A stretch of DNA of 27,916 bases from Methanocorpusculum sp. MCE (GTDB lineage Archaea; Halobacteriota; Methanomicrobia; Methanomicrobiales; Methanocorpusculaceae). The notes under the pieces were generated by a model. The model ran no database searches. It had not been told where the DNA came from and saw only the letters and a list, made by a program, of their open reading frames with translations. The DNA is taken from assembly GCA_003315675.1 (NCBI GenBank), contig NIZU01000016.1:1-27916 (forward strand), written 5' to 3'. This document shows, in pieces, positions 1-7,475 of the stretch (positions are counted from its first letter, which is position 1; each line of letters starts with the position of its first letter). Both the position numbers and the translations under genes were made by a program.

Positions 1-34
1 ACGCAACAAAAGAGAAAACTAGTCCCTGTCAGGC

Positions 35-50
35 GTCAATTTAAATTGAC
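35..50. repeat. Perfect 16-bp palindrome before the transposase start
   Basis: GTCAATTTAAATTGAC is a perfect palindrome that ends five bases before the ATG of the transposase. It could be an operator for the transposase gene or part of the element's left end; the sequence alone does not decide. Confidence 0.5.
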
Positions 51-54
51 CAAA

Positions 55-1503
55 ATGAAAACTAACCGCTTCACAGAGACACTCAATATTACACCCACTC
101 CCCACATATCTTTTCCGATTGGCCCGCTCCTCCTCAGCGAAAAAATGTTCACCTCCCTTGACCTTGTCTCCCTCTTCTCCCCGCTGAAAAAGAAAGGAAT
201 CGACATCTCCACCCTGATCAAAGCCCTCGCCGCCTACAAACTCAGCGACAACTTCAGCATCAAAAGAGCTCATTCCTGGCTCATGCAGCCGGAAACCAGA
301 GAATACTATAATCTCCCTTCGTTCACGGGAAAAACGCTGTATCGTCTTCTGGAAATGCTCGGGCAAAACAGTGCATTCATCATCTCCGGACTCCAGGAGA
401 GAATATTTTCCCGCTGTCAGTTCGAGCACACCGACGTAAATCTCGACTGGACAAGTCTTGTTCTTCACGGCAGTGCTTCACCTTTGGGGAAATACGGCTA
501 CAGTCGTGATCATCGACCAGATAAACTGCAGATAACTCTTGGGATCACCGAACTTGCTCACCCGATCAATGTACCGATCGGCGTAACGGTGAAAGCTGGA
601 AATGTGAATGACGTTACCCATTTCCGGTCAACCTTCCTCCAATCCCAGAAAAAACTCACCGAAGGTTCCATGGTTATCTTCGATAAAGGAGCCGGATCAA
701 AACAAAATCTGGAGCTCGTGGAGGTGTGCGGTCATGACTATTTGACCGCAAAGAAACTGAACACCAGTGACGATAAGATCATCAAAACGTTTTGGCAGAG
801 GAAGCCTGTTCAGCTCAATCTTGATGAGCAAACGGAAAAACAGGGTATATATGGTATCAAAATCGTGAAACCTGGCAGTGTAACCTATTTCTATTTCTCG
901 CAGGGGCTCGAGGCGCAGAATCTGGATGCTTTGTCACGGAAAGTGTACCGGCAGTTCATGGAGGCGGAGGTGATTCAGGAGTGTATTTCCCGAAACAAAA
1001 AGCTGCCGAAGAAGATTGGGATCTCAAATCCGCTGGTGAAGATTACCTATTCCGTTCAGACAAAGCTCCTGCAGATGTCGGAAGAGGAGGCGCTTGCGTT
1101 TCTCCGGGAGAAGCTGAATACTGGAAGAGGGGGATTTTTCGCCCTAACTTCAAGCAGGAATTTGACACTTGCAGAAGCGCTTGAACGCTACCGAAAAAAG
1201 GATTCGATTGAGAAGATCTTTCATTCGCTAAAGAATGAGATCGAGATTAAACCACTGAGGGTATGGACGGAAAATAGTATTCGCGGCGCAATTCTGATCG
1301 GGTTTCTGGCACAGCTGTTTGTGTCTCTGGTGCGATATGAGGTTCCGGAAGCAAAGCATGTGGCTACAAAATTCATCAAATATTCGCTGATGAATTTGAC
1401 AGTTACGATGATGAAGGGGAAAGAGAGAGGTCACCGATGTTTGTTTTCCAATTTTGATGCGCTGAATACGGCGATACTCGGGCTAAAATGCGGGGTGGGG
1501 TGA
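55..1503 (+). CDS. IS1634/IS4-like DDE transposase
   Basis: Catalyses cut-and-paste movement of an insertion sequence. The 482-aa reading frame has the features of the IS4 superfamily (IS1634-like): a first Asp in VNLDWTSL (about residue 131), a GYSRDHRPDKLQ block, a second Asp in IFDKGAGSKQN (about 210) and the late Glu in YRKKDSIEKIFHSLK (about 386), so the DDE triad is present and the protein looks full length and possibly active. I start at the ATG at 55; an in-frame TTG at 46 would add three residues but lies inside a palindrome. The left end of the element may lie outside the window, and I could not define terminal inverted repeats. It is convergent with the radical SAM gene. Confidence 0.85.
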   Translation: MKTNRFTETLNITPTPHISFPIGPLLLSEKMFTSLDLVSLFSPLKKKGIDISTLIKALAAYKLSDNFSIKRAHSWLMQPETREYYNLPSFTGKTLYRLLEMLGQNSAFIISGLQERIFSRCQFEHTDVNLDWTSLVLHGSASPLGKYGYSRDHRPDKLQITLGITELAHPINVPIGVTVKAGNVNDVTHFRSTFLQSQKKLTEGSMVIFDKGAGSKQNLELVEVCGHDYLTAKKLNTSDDKIIKTFWQRKPVQLNLDEQTEKQGIYGIKIVKPGSVTYFYFSQGLEAQNLDALSRKVYRQFMEAEVIQECISRNKKLPKKIGISNPLVKITYSVQTKLLQMSEEEALAFLREKLNTGRGGFFALTSSRNLTLAEALERYRKKDSIEKIFHSLKNEIEIKPLRVWTENSIRGAILIGFLAQLFVSLVRYEVPEAKHVATKFIKYSLMNLTVTMMKGKERGHRCLFSNFDALNTAILGLKCGVG

Positions 1504-1700
1504 GGCTGGATAGGGGAGAAGAGGCAACTGTCAAATCCTCTTTTTTCCCATTTTTAGAAGGGGGAGGAGCGAGAGCGCTAAAGGGGGGAGTTGACAACTG
1601 TCAAAGTCAGGTTCTATCTGAAAAAAGGATTTCAGATCAGAAAAAGAGAGGACAAATATTTTTATCCGAATATTTCAAGGCTCATTCTGGAAAAAGAGCT
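1504..1700. other. Probable right flank of the IS element
   Basis: No convincing gene is present. The stretch holds two copies of CAACTGTCAAA (1525-1535 and 1595-1605) and G-rich runs. The second copy extends to AACTGTCAAAGTCAGGT (1596-1612), which recurs with one mismatch at 18334-18350, so it may mark an IS end. The minus-strand radical SAM gene terminates at 1701, and a T-rich stretch just beyond it on that strand may end its transcript. Confidence 0.4.
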
Positions 1701-3356
1701 TTAAAACTCCATCAGCGGCAGAAGCGGGTCGACTTCTGCCGAAGTTATCACTTTTTTGAGATCGGCTGCCCCGGCATACGGCATTCCCGCAACGACTGTC
1801 TGTGCAAGTTTTTTGGATACGCCGGGGATCCATTTGAGGGCTGAAGCCGGCAATGTGTTGATCTGTATCGGGACCGGAAGGGCGGTCAGACTTCGTGCGC
1901 CGTAGGAGACAACAGCCGTATTCAGAAGAGTGCCGCAGGGAATCTGCATAGGTATTCCGACCAATACCGGATATGTTCCCATCTGACGGCCGAAGGAGAC
2001 CTGACCCGTTACTTCTATGAGAACACGGCGAAGAACGGTCCCGACCGGAAAGACCCGTTCCAACATCGGAACATCGAACGTACTTCTGACGTCGTCCTTG
2101 AACTGATGAAACAGTTTGTCGTGCATGCCAAGACAGTTGTTCTCATAGGCCTTCGTCCCTTCAAACGGCATGAGCTGGCGAATATTTACTCTCCGGACAA
2201 GGAGACCGGCGGTGAGGATTTTTTCCAGAAAGGCTTTGTTCAAAGCAAACGTTTCCGCCGTTTCTCCGGCAAGTCCGCCGATGAAGTTCAGACCCGGAAG
2301 AAGTTCAGGAATGCCGTTTCTTCGTACGGCGCCCACTTCATTCACGATCTCGACCGCACGGTAAATCTGTTCCGGCGATCCTTTCAGATTGTTTGCCTTA
2401 ATCACCGCCGGGTCGACCGACTCGACGCCGAACGCAGCAATGTCTCCTTCGGTATGTCCTTCGACAATTGCCAGAAGCGCCTCCTGGGAGGCTTCTTCAT
2501 GGCGGGCGATCGTCCCGGGATTTACGTTGTCGATATGCAGGGTCAAAAGATCGGGTGAAGCTTGGCGGATTCCGGAAAACAATGCACGAAGTTTGTCGGT
2601 TTTGGGTTTCGGATACTCGGAACCGGATGTCCCAAAAGCCAGCAGATCTGGCTGACGGCCCAGCCGGAAATGTTTAGCCCCGGCTTTTGAAAGAGCAGAT
2701 ACATCAGAGACGACACCTTCGATACTCCGCATCCGCGGCATTCCGTAAAACGGTTCGGTGCAGAACGAGCAGCCGCCCGAAATACAGCGGAAACACCCCT
2801 TTGCCGTTTCAAGTTCGCACATCACATGCGGATAGAACGGGTGCCTGCGGATTATCTCCGCACCGAGAACCGCCCATCTGTCATAATCGGGATAGGACAG
2901 TATTCCATCTGGCTCTCCTCCAGAAAGATATGCATCCAGAGCCGCAGCCGGTTCTCCGGTAAGCATCGCCGTCCAGCCGGATACCGCCTCTTTTACCGCC
3001 CTGGCACCACCCTGAGGCGAGTAGCCGAATCCGATAGGACCTCCCAGGAGCGATACGGTTTTCCCGCGAAGAGTAAAACCGATCTGCTGGAGTTCGGAAA
3101 GCGTTGCCGGCGTTCCGGACAGATATTTTCCCGGAACGGTAACTCCGGCGATCATCACGACGACCGGCGCTTCGCGGAGTTTTGGAACGGCGAGCGGATC
3201 TCTGCGAAGTTCGTCGATCGTCACGTACCGAACGGAGTACCCATGCTCTTTTAGGACGCCTGCAACGGTTCGAATATATGGAGAGATGTAGGGCGGGACC
3301 CCGAGGCATGCCGGCTCATCCACATACCCGTCGATAATTACCGCATCAGACATCAT
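1701..3356 (-). CDS. Radical SAM protein with C-terminal helix-hairpin-helix
   Basis: A 551-aa radical SAM enzyme of the archaeal family that carries an N-terminal cobalamin-binding-like region and a C-terminal HhH region; the substrate is unknown. Cysteines at about residues 188, 191, 196 and 199 (GCFRCISGGCSFCTEP) supply the iron-sulfur cluster ligands; the spacing is a variant of the usual CxxxCxxC. The C-terminal IPGVSKKLAQTVV segment resembles a helix-hairpin-helix, often used for nucleic acid contact. The start is taken as the first ATG of an ATGATG pair (3356 or 3353), because the mptE gene ends at 3346 and upstream starts would lie deep inside it. The overlap of about 10 bases suggests translational coupling with mptE. 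Confidence 0.8.
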   Translation of the reverse strand: MMSDAVIIDGYVDEPACLGVPPYISPYIRTVAGVLKEHGYSVRYVTIDELRRDPLAVPKLREAPVVVMIAGVTVPGKYLSGTPATLSELQQIGFTLRGKTVSLLGGPIGFGYSPQGGARAVKEAVSGWTAMLTGEPAAALDAYLSGGEPDGILSYPDYDRWAVLGAEIIRRHPFYPHVMCELETAKGCFRCISGGCSFCTEPFYGMPRMRSIEGVVSDVSALSKAGAKHFRLGRQPDLLAFGTSGSEYPKPKTDKLRALFSGIRQASPDLLTLHIDNVNPGTIARHEEASQEALLAIVEGHTEGDIAAFGVESVDPAVIKANNLKGSPEQIYRAVEIVNEVGAVRRNGIPELLPGLNFIGGLAGETAETFALNKAFLEKILTAGLLVRRVNIRQLMPFEGTKAYENNCLGMHDKLFHQFKDDVRSTFDVPMLERVFPVGTVLRRVLIEVTGQVSFGRQMGTYPVLVGIPMQIPCGTLLNTAVVSYGARSLTALPVPIQINTLPASALKWIPGVSKKLAQTVVAGMPYAGAADLKKVITSAEVDPLLPLMEF

Positions 3357-3975
3357 GACCAGCCTGTTTGAGAAGTTTGCGGGCAATCATCAGTTTTCCG
3401 TGTTTGACCGGATCCACACTTTTATCGTCAAGATCGAATCCGATCAGCTCCACGGAGTTTGCCCCGAACTCGTGAGCTGCAAACACGCACCGGTCCCCAT
3501 CTGAGAAGCCGCCGAAGTTATAGACGTTCGAGAGAGGCGTACTCTGCGTTGTTCCAACGATTGGACCGCGGACCTTCGGGACCCAGGAACGGACCAGCGG
3601 AATATTGTCCCCATGAGCATGCAGAACCAGAAGCGTTCCGGCATCGTTCATTTTCAGGCAATCTTCATCCATTCCGTCGATATCCGAGAGAATAATGTCG
3701 GGTCTGATTCCCTTAGAAAAAAGCACGCTGGCCGCCGCATCCGCTGCGATAACGACTTTACCCGTGAAGTCGGTTTTTTTTATATCGGCGGGAAGTGACT
3801 GAGCATTCCCGCAGACAAGGCAGTCCTTCCCGCGGATCGTATCCTCCAGAAGTGCGATGTCGTCTCTTACCAGAAGTGATGACAGGATCTCGGCAGAACG
3901 CTCATCATCCTCGCGCGAGAATCCGAAATACGCAAGGATACGAACGTAATAGGGTTCCCAGTCCTCAGACCTCAT
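3346..3975 (-). CDS. mptE: 6-hydroxymethyl-7,8-dihydropterin pyrophosphokinase, MptE type
   Basis: Transfers pyrophosphate to 6-hydroxymethyl-7,8-dihydropterin in tetrahydromethanopterin synthesis, the C1 carrier of methanogens. The protein belongs to the DUF115/MptE family: VVIAADAAASVLFSKGIRPDIILSDIDG-like core with two acidic motifs, followed by LLVLHAHGDN and a VGTTQSTPLSNVYNFGGFSDGDR block. I prefer the ATG at 3975 (MRSEDWEPYY), since family members begin close to a WEP motif; in-frame ATGs at 3981, 3987 and 3999 are possible. The chosen start overlaps the end of the DHH gene (stop 3965) by 11 bases, and the stop overlaps the radical SAM start, so the three genes look like one operon. 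Confidence 0.85.
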   Translation of the reverse strand: MRSEDWEPYYVRILAYFGFSREDDERSAEILSSLLVRDDIALLEDTIRGKDCLVCGNAQSLPADIKKTDFTGKVVIAADAAASVLFSKGIRPDIILSDIDGMDEDCLKMNDAGTLLVLHAHGDNIPLVRSWVPKVRGPIVGTTQSTPLSNVYNFGGFSDGDRCVFAAHEFGANSVELIGFDLDDKSVDPVKHGKLMIARKLLKQAGHDV

Positions 3976-5458
3976 CCCCATCTCCATCGGAAATGCCAAC
4001 GAGTTTCATGAAATTGGAGAGAATGGGGTCGATGACCATGGAAAGGAGTTCTTCTTTGTCTCTGACCATGGAAAAAGCGTTCAGCGGGATGGAAAGGGCC
4101 GCCATTGTCGCATGGCCTCCGGCAGATGCGCCGGGGATCTTGGCAAAGGCCTCCTTCATCACATCGCCGACATGCAGACGGATATCCTTGTTTCTGGCCG
4201 AAAGGGTGATGTGCGTATCGGTGATTCCATAGACCATCGACGTTGTGACCCCTTCAAGTGTCAGAAGCATATCTGCGGCCTGGGGAATAGCATCCCGGTT
4301 TCTGACATACCCTACATTGGAAAAGAGATAGCCCTGTTTTACCTCGCGGTTCATGATCGCATTTCCTAAAACCTCAACCGTTTCCTGGGAGAGGGATGGA
4401 GCCATGATGATTTCAAGGAGGGCACGGTCGGCATGCGGCAAAAGGAACGACGCGTTATAGAGATCCTGAGAGGAAATATTTCTCTGGAACTCATGCGTGT
4501 CCGCACGAATCCCGTAGAAAAGGGCGGTCGCCACTTTCGTATCGATCGGGAGATACAGTTCCTGAAGATACTGCGTCAGAATGGAGGCGGTCGCGCCGGC
4601 GTCGGGCCTGGATTCAAGGAACTCGGGTTTATACTCCCGCACCACACCTTCGACGCTGTGATGATCGACGATGATGTTGATCTTGGTACTTGGCGGAAGA
4701 TCATTGTTCATCCCCGGACCAACGCAGTCGACAAGAGCCAGATAATTGCATTCGGCAAGGATCTCTTTTGTGAGATGCTCCATCTTGATCTCGAGAAGGT
4801 TCACGAACGCACGGTTTTCCTGATGACCGATGTTGCCTTCGTAGAGGATTCGGGTCGCCAGTTTGCCGTTCGAGGCATCGTTTGCGATCACCGATAATGC
4901 CATCGCACTGGAAATTGCATCCGGATCCGGATTTTTATGCGTAATGATGCCGAGTGTCCCCGACCATGACGAAAGAAGCGAGTAAAGTCTCTGCGCATTT
5001 CTGGATGCGATGAGATTCGTCATATGGTTTACAGCAGACTTGGCCACGACCTTCTGCGGATATAATACCACATCGGCCCCGTTGTCAGCTAACTGATCGG
5101 TTGAAAAAAGGTCCACGGCACGGGCGATGATATTTGCATTGGGGTAAGCTTTTCTGATGTTCTGAACCGCGGAGAGATTTGCGTCTTTGTCCGAGGAAAG
5201 AATAAAAACCACTTCGGGTTCGGGAAGTTTTTGGAGAATCAGCGGATCGCTGATGTCCCCGACGGTTGCCTGGTGACGGTGGTCGCGGAGATCATCGATC
5301 CGTTTTTCATCCGAATCAATGATCAGAATGTTTTCATTCGATTCGCTCAGTTCTTCAAGTACATTATACCCAATACTCCCGCATCCCAGCATGAGATATT
5401 TTATCTGTTTATTTTTATTTTTCGGGGATACGGCCTGAGTCCCATCAGTCTCAACCAT
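3965..5458 (-). CDS. RCK_N-DHH-DHHA1 phosphoesterase
   Basis: A fusion of a Rossmann RCK_N (TrkA-N) domain with a DHH/DHHA1 phosphoesterase. Numbered from the longer start at 5467, GCGSIGYN (28-35) is the nucleotide-binding glycine loop; DHH motifs are THKNPDPDAISSA (about 177-188), LVDC (246-249), VDHH (268-270) and RADTHEF (321-327); a GGHATMAA near 430 is the DHHA1 signature. All metal-binding motifs look intact. DHH-DHHA1 enzymes of this type cleave nanoRNA or cyclic dinucleotides such as c-di-AMP; RCK domains sense NAD(H) or related ligands in K+ transport. The specific substrate is inference. Starts at 5467 and 5458 are both possible; the second (MVETDG) is chosen without strong support. 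It heads the mptE operon and is divergent from tRNA-Lys. Confidence 0.8.
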   Translation of the reverse strand: MVETDGTQAVSPKNKNKQIKYLMLGCGSIGYNVLEELSESNENILIIDSDEKRIDDLRDHRHQATVGDISDPLILQKLPEPEVVFILSSDKDANLSAVQNIRKAYPNANIIARAVDLFSTDQLADNGADVVLYPQKVVAKSAVNHMTNLIASRNAQRLYSLLSSWSGTLGIITHKNPDPDAISSAMALSVIANDASNGKLATRILYEGNIGHQENRAFVNLLEIKMEHLTKEILAECNYLALVDCVGPGMNNDLPPSTKINIIVDHHSVEGVVREYKPEFLESRPDAGATASILTQYLQELYLPIDTKVATALFYGIRADTHEFQRNISSQDLYNASFLLPHADRALLEIIMAPSLSQETVEVLGNAIMNREVKQGYLFSNVGYVRNRDAIPQAADMLLTLEGVTTSMVYGITDTHITLSARNKDIRLHVGDVMKEAFAKIPGASAGGHATMAALSIPLNAFSMVRDKEELLSMVIDPILSNFMKLVGISDGDGDEV

Positions 5459-5530
5459 AAGTATCATATTGGTATTGGTTGGATATTAATGATATGGAGA
5501 TTAAACAGCTGCAAAAATGACTGAAGAAAA

Positions 5531-5560
5531 TCTATAAATATTCCTATGACATATGTAATT
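5531..5560 (+). promoter_or_regulatory. Candidate tRNA-Lys promoter
   Basis: Two TATA-like boxes precede the tRNA: CTATAAATA at 5532-5540 and ATATGTAAT near 5551-5559. The second sits about 27 bases before the tRNA 5' end, the usual archaeal spacing; the first would give a short leader for RNase P to remove. Confidence 0.45.
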
Positions 5561-5582
5561 AGGTCAAACGACACAGATAACA

Positions 5583-5656
5583 GGGCCTATAGCTTAGTCA
5601 GGAATAGCGACGGACTCTTAATCCGTAGGTCAGGGGTTCAAATCCCTTTAGGCCCG
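5583..5656 (+). tRNA. tRNA-Lys (anticodon CTT)
   Basis: A complete 74-nt cloverleaf can be drawn. The acceptor stem is GGGCCTA (5583-5589) paired with TAGGCCC (5649-5655), with discriminator G at 5656. The anticodon stem ACGGA/TCCGT encloses CTCTTAA, giving anticodon CTT for AAG lysine codons. The T arm is AGGGG-TTCAAAT-CCCTT with one G-T pair. There is no encoded CCA and no intron. The GGGCC acceptor and G73 agree with archaeal lysine tRNAs. Confidence 0.95.
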
Positions 5657-5657
5657 C

Positions 5658-5678
5658 TTTGTTTTTTCAGATTTTTTT
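5658..5678 (+). terminator. T-run terminator after tRNA-Lys
   Basis: Two runs of T (5662-5667 and 5672-5678) directly follow the tRNA, the typical archaeal oligo-T termination signal. Confidence 0.6.
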
Positions 5679-5773
5679 AGTATTCAGATGATTTTTCCAC
5701 AGCATTATCAAAAATGACACCGCGATATGCGGCGTAAAAATCAGTTCAAAAGGTCTGAAAAATAGACGTGATC

Positions 5774-6166
5774 CTATTTCTTTTTAGGATCGTTCTTTCT
5801 TTTCGACATGGAGGGAAGATCAAGCATATATTTGCCGTCGTCTCCCATTCCTATGATAATATCCTGGGATTCTGCAAGCCGTTCGAGGTTCAGTTCATAA
5901 CTGCCTTTACTGACGATGCGAACACTCTCGACACGCTCCAGAATATCGGTCGGACGGGTAGCCGGACCCAGGTGTTTTACTTCGAGCACTTCCTGCTCGG
6001 TTTCCTCGGCGATTTTTTCGATAGACTTCTCTTCTAAAACATCCGCGTTTTTCACACGGTCACTTACGTAGAGGAATTTTTTTCCCCCGCAGCTCGGACA
6101 TCCGCGAAGTATCTCGACCGATCCGTCACGGAACTCGCGTCCACATTTTGTACACGTGTGCGGCAT
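5774..6166 (-). CDS. arvC: OapC/ArvC family zinc-ribbon protein
   Basis: A 130-aa protein with an N-terminal zinc ribbon: CTKCG and CPSCG in the first 27 residues give four cysteine ligands. The middle is charged and probably helical, and the C-terminal half has VRIVSKGSYELNLERLA followed by IIIGMGDDGKYMLDLPSM. This is the third member of the conserved archaeal trio with an Era/Arf-like GTPase and a DUF2073 protein. In Haloferax the GTPase of the trio (ArvA/OapA) is needed for extracellular vesicle formation; the zinc-ribbon protein is a partner of unknown mechanism. It starts three bases after the arvB stop. Confidence 0.85.
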   Translation of the reverse strand: MPHTCTKCGREFRDGSVEILRGCPSCGGKKFLYVSDRVKNADVLEEKSIEKIAEETEQEVLEVKHLGPATRPTDILERVESVRIVSKGSYELNLERLAESQDIIIGMGDDGKYMLDLPSMSKRKNDPKKK

Positions 6167-6169
6167 GGA

Positions 6170-6538
6170 TTACTGTGCTGCTGAAGCCCAAGCAATAAGT
6201 CTGTCTTTTTCCCGGGAAAGCATTTTGAGCTGATCGACCGGGCCGATGACCATCAGCCGCGGAGCATTGCTCTTCTTACCGAATACCTTCGTAAAGAATC
6301 CTTTGTCGCCTCCGACCGAAGGATATGTTTCGATCTCGATCCCGGAAAAACCGCCAGGCGTGATCTCCATCATGGTCGTCTCGAGGAGCTTGCCCTGTTC
6401 CTCCGGGGTTAGGCCCTGCTCGAGAACGACAACGCTGCCCTGCCTGACATCGTCCAGAATCAGCCGTATCTTTTCATACGACGTCATTCTGGACAGGCGG
6501 TCCGCAGACAGCATATCAATCTGAACTCCCTGAATCAT
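6170..6538 (-). CDS. arvB: OapB/ArvB family protein (DUF2073)
   Basis: A 122-aa DUF2073-type protein. It has no visible catalytic motif; recognisable parts are an N-terminal segment beginning MIQGVQIDMLSADRLSRM, a conserved VVLEQGLTPEEQGKLLE stretch, and a SGIEIETYPS region followed by a RLMVIGPVDQLKML strand and helix. Members of this family are found in archaea together with an Era-like GTPase and a zinc-ribbon protein. The gene lies five bases downstream of arvA and three bases upstream of arvC, so the three are almost certainly co-transcribed. Confidence 0.85.
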   Translation of the reverse strand: MIQGVQIDMLSADRLSRMTSYEKIRLILDDVRQGSVVVLEQGLTPEEQGKLLETTMMEITPGGFSGIEIETYPSVGGDKGFFTKVFGKKSNAPRLMVIGPVDQLKMLSREKDRLIAWASAAQ

Positions 6539-6543
6539 TTACC

Positions 6544-7170
6544 TCACCTGAAAACCTCGGCGATCTTCGCATAAAGCTCGTCCATGTTATGACCCTCGAG
6601 ACCGGAGACCAGGACCACCGGGTGCTGGGGGAAGGCACTCTTGATCCGTTGCGGGGCGGCATCCGGCAGATCGATCTTGTTTGCGACGATAATGACTGGG
6701 AGTTTACGGGATTCGATGATACCCACCATCATGATGTTTACATGCATGAACGGATCCTGGGTACTGTCGAGAACGTAGATCACACCGTCGATATCCTCAC
6801 GCAGCCAGTGCATTGCTTCGGCAACACCCTCAGTCGCTTCACGGGCACGGGCTACGGCTTCGTCCTGGTCCATACCGTATTCCAGAAATTCGTGATAATC
6901 GATCTTTGTGGTGACTCCCGGCGTATCGACGATATCGATCAGCAGTTTGCTGCTTCCCGAGTTGATCTCGACGCCTTCCTTTCTTCTCGCACGACGCGTT
7001 TCGTGAGGGATTTCGCTGACTGGGCCAACTGCCTCACCGGTCACATCGCGGACAATACGGTTGGCAAGTGTGGTTTTACCCGCATTCGGCGGACCGTAGA
7101 TGCCCACCCGCGAGCGTTTTTTGCCAAACAGCTTTCCGAAAAAGCTTCTGATACGAGGAAATGCTACCAT
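6544..7170 (-). CDS. arvA: ArvA/OapA small GTPase (Era-like)
   Basis: A 208-aa GTPase with all G motifs: G1 GPPNAGKTT (26-34), G3 DTPG (82-85), G4 NKID (164-167) and G5-like VSG (188-190); a candidate switch region is PHETRRAR (55-62). It is the archaeal vesiculation GTPase family, related to Era and compared with Arf/Sar-type proteins. The first 20 residues (F4, I7, F10, F11, L14, F15 alternating with R and K) look like an amphipathic basic helix that could insert in the membrane, though no transmembrane segment is present. It is the first gene of arvABC and is divergent from a CBS-domain gene. Confidence 0.9.
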   Translation of the reverse strand: MVAFPRIRSFFGKLFGKKRSRVGIYGPPNAGKTTLANRIVRDVTGEAVGPVSEIPHETRRARRKEGVEINSGSSKLLIDIVDTPGVTTKIDYHEFLEYGMDQDEAVARAREATEGVAEAMHWLREDIDGVIYVLDSTQDPFMHVNIMMVGIIESRKLPVIIVANKIDLPDAAPQRIKSAFPQHPVVLVSGLEGHNMDELYAKIAEVFR

Positions 7171-7214
7171 GAAAACACCTAAATTGGACTATGTAGTATA
7201 TTCTCCCCTAATGT

Positions 7215-7222
7215 GATATAAA
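7215..7222 (-). promoter_or_regulatory. TATA box for arvABC
   Basis: On the minus strand TTTATATC preceded by GAGG-like BRE sequence lies about 45 bases before the arvA start, predicting transcription from near 7192 and a short leader. Confidence 0.5.
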
Positions 7223-7338
7223 CCTCATGCTATTGTCCGGCGATAAATGCACGTCGATACGAGGTGTAAATCATCTTCTTTCTCCATGAGCTGACCCTCC
7301 GGATCGTGGACCTTCGGCTAAACAACGTATGACCAAAA

Positions 7339-7348
7339 ATATTTAAAA
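7339..7348 (+). promoter_or_regulatory. TATA box for the first CBS gene
   Basis: ATATTTAAAA sits in the AT-rich divergent region. Transcription would start near 7370, giving an mRNA leader of about 105 bases that contains the inverted repeat at 7382-7401. The rest of the 305-base divergent region (7171-7475) shows no gene. Confidence 0.5.
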
Positions 7349-7381
7349 GGAATAGACAAATACCCCAATAATGTCCATGAA

Positions 7382-7401
7382 TTTTCGCGCGAACGCGAAA
7401 A
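7382..7401. repeat. Perfect inverted repeat in the CBS gene leader
   Basis: TTTTCGCG (7382-7389) and CGCGAAAA (7394-7401) are perfect inverted arms around CGAA. It lies 10-30 bases after the predicted transcription start, so it can act as an operator or as an mRNA hairpin. Confidence 0.6.
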
Positions 7402-7475
7402 AATACTCATATCATAAGCCTATTAAGTCATGACAGAGCATTAACTCATTATACCACCCTAGCGTTGGTAAAAAC

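Noticed and set aside
19..468. Minus-strand open frame opposite the start of the first transposase
   Set aside because: Antisense shadow of an intact DDE transposase with no motif or ribosome site.
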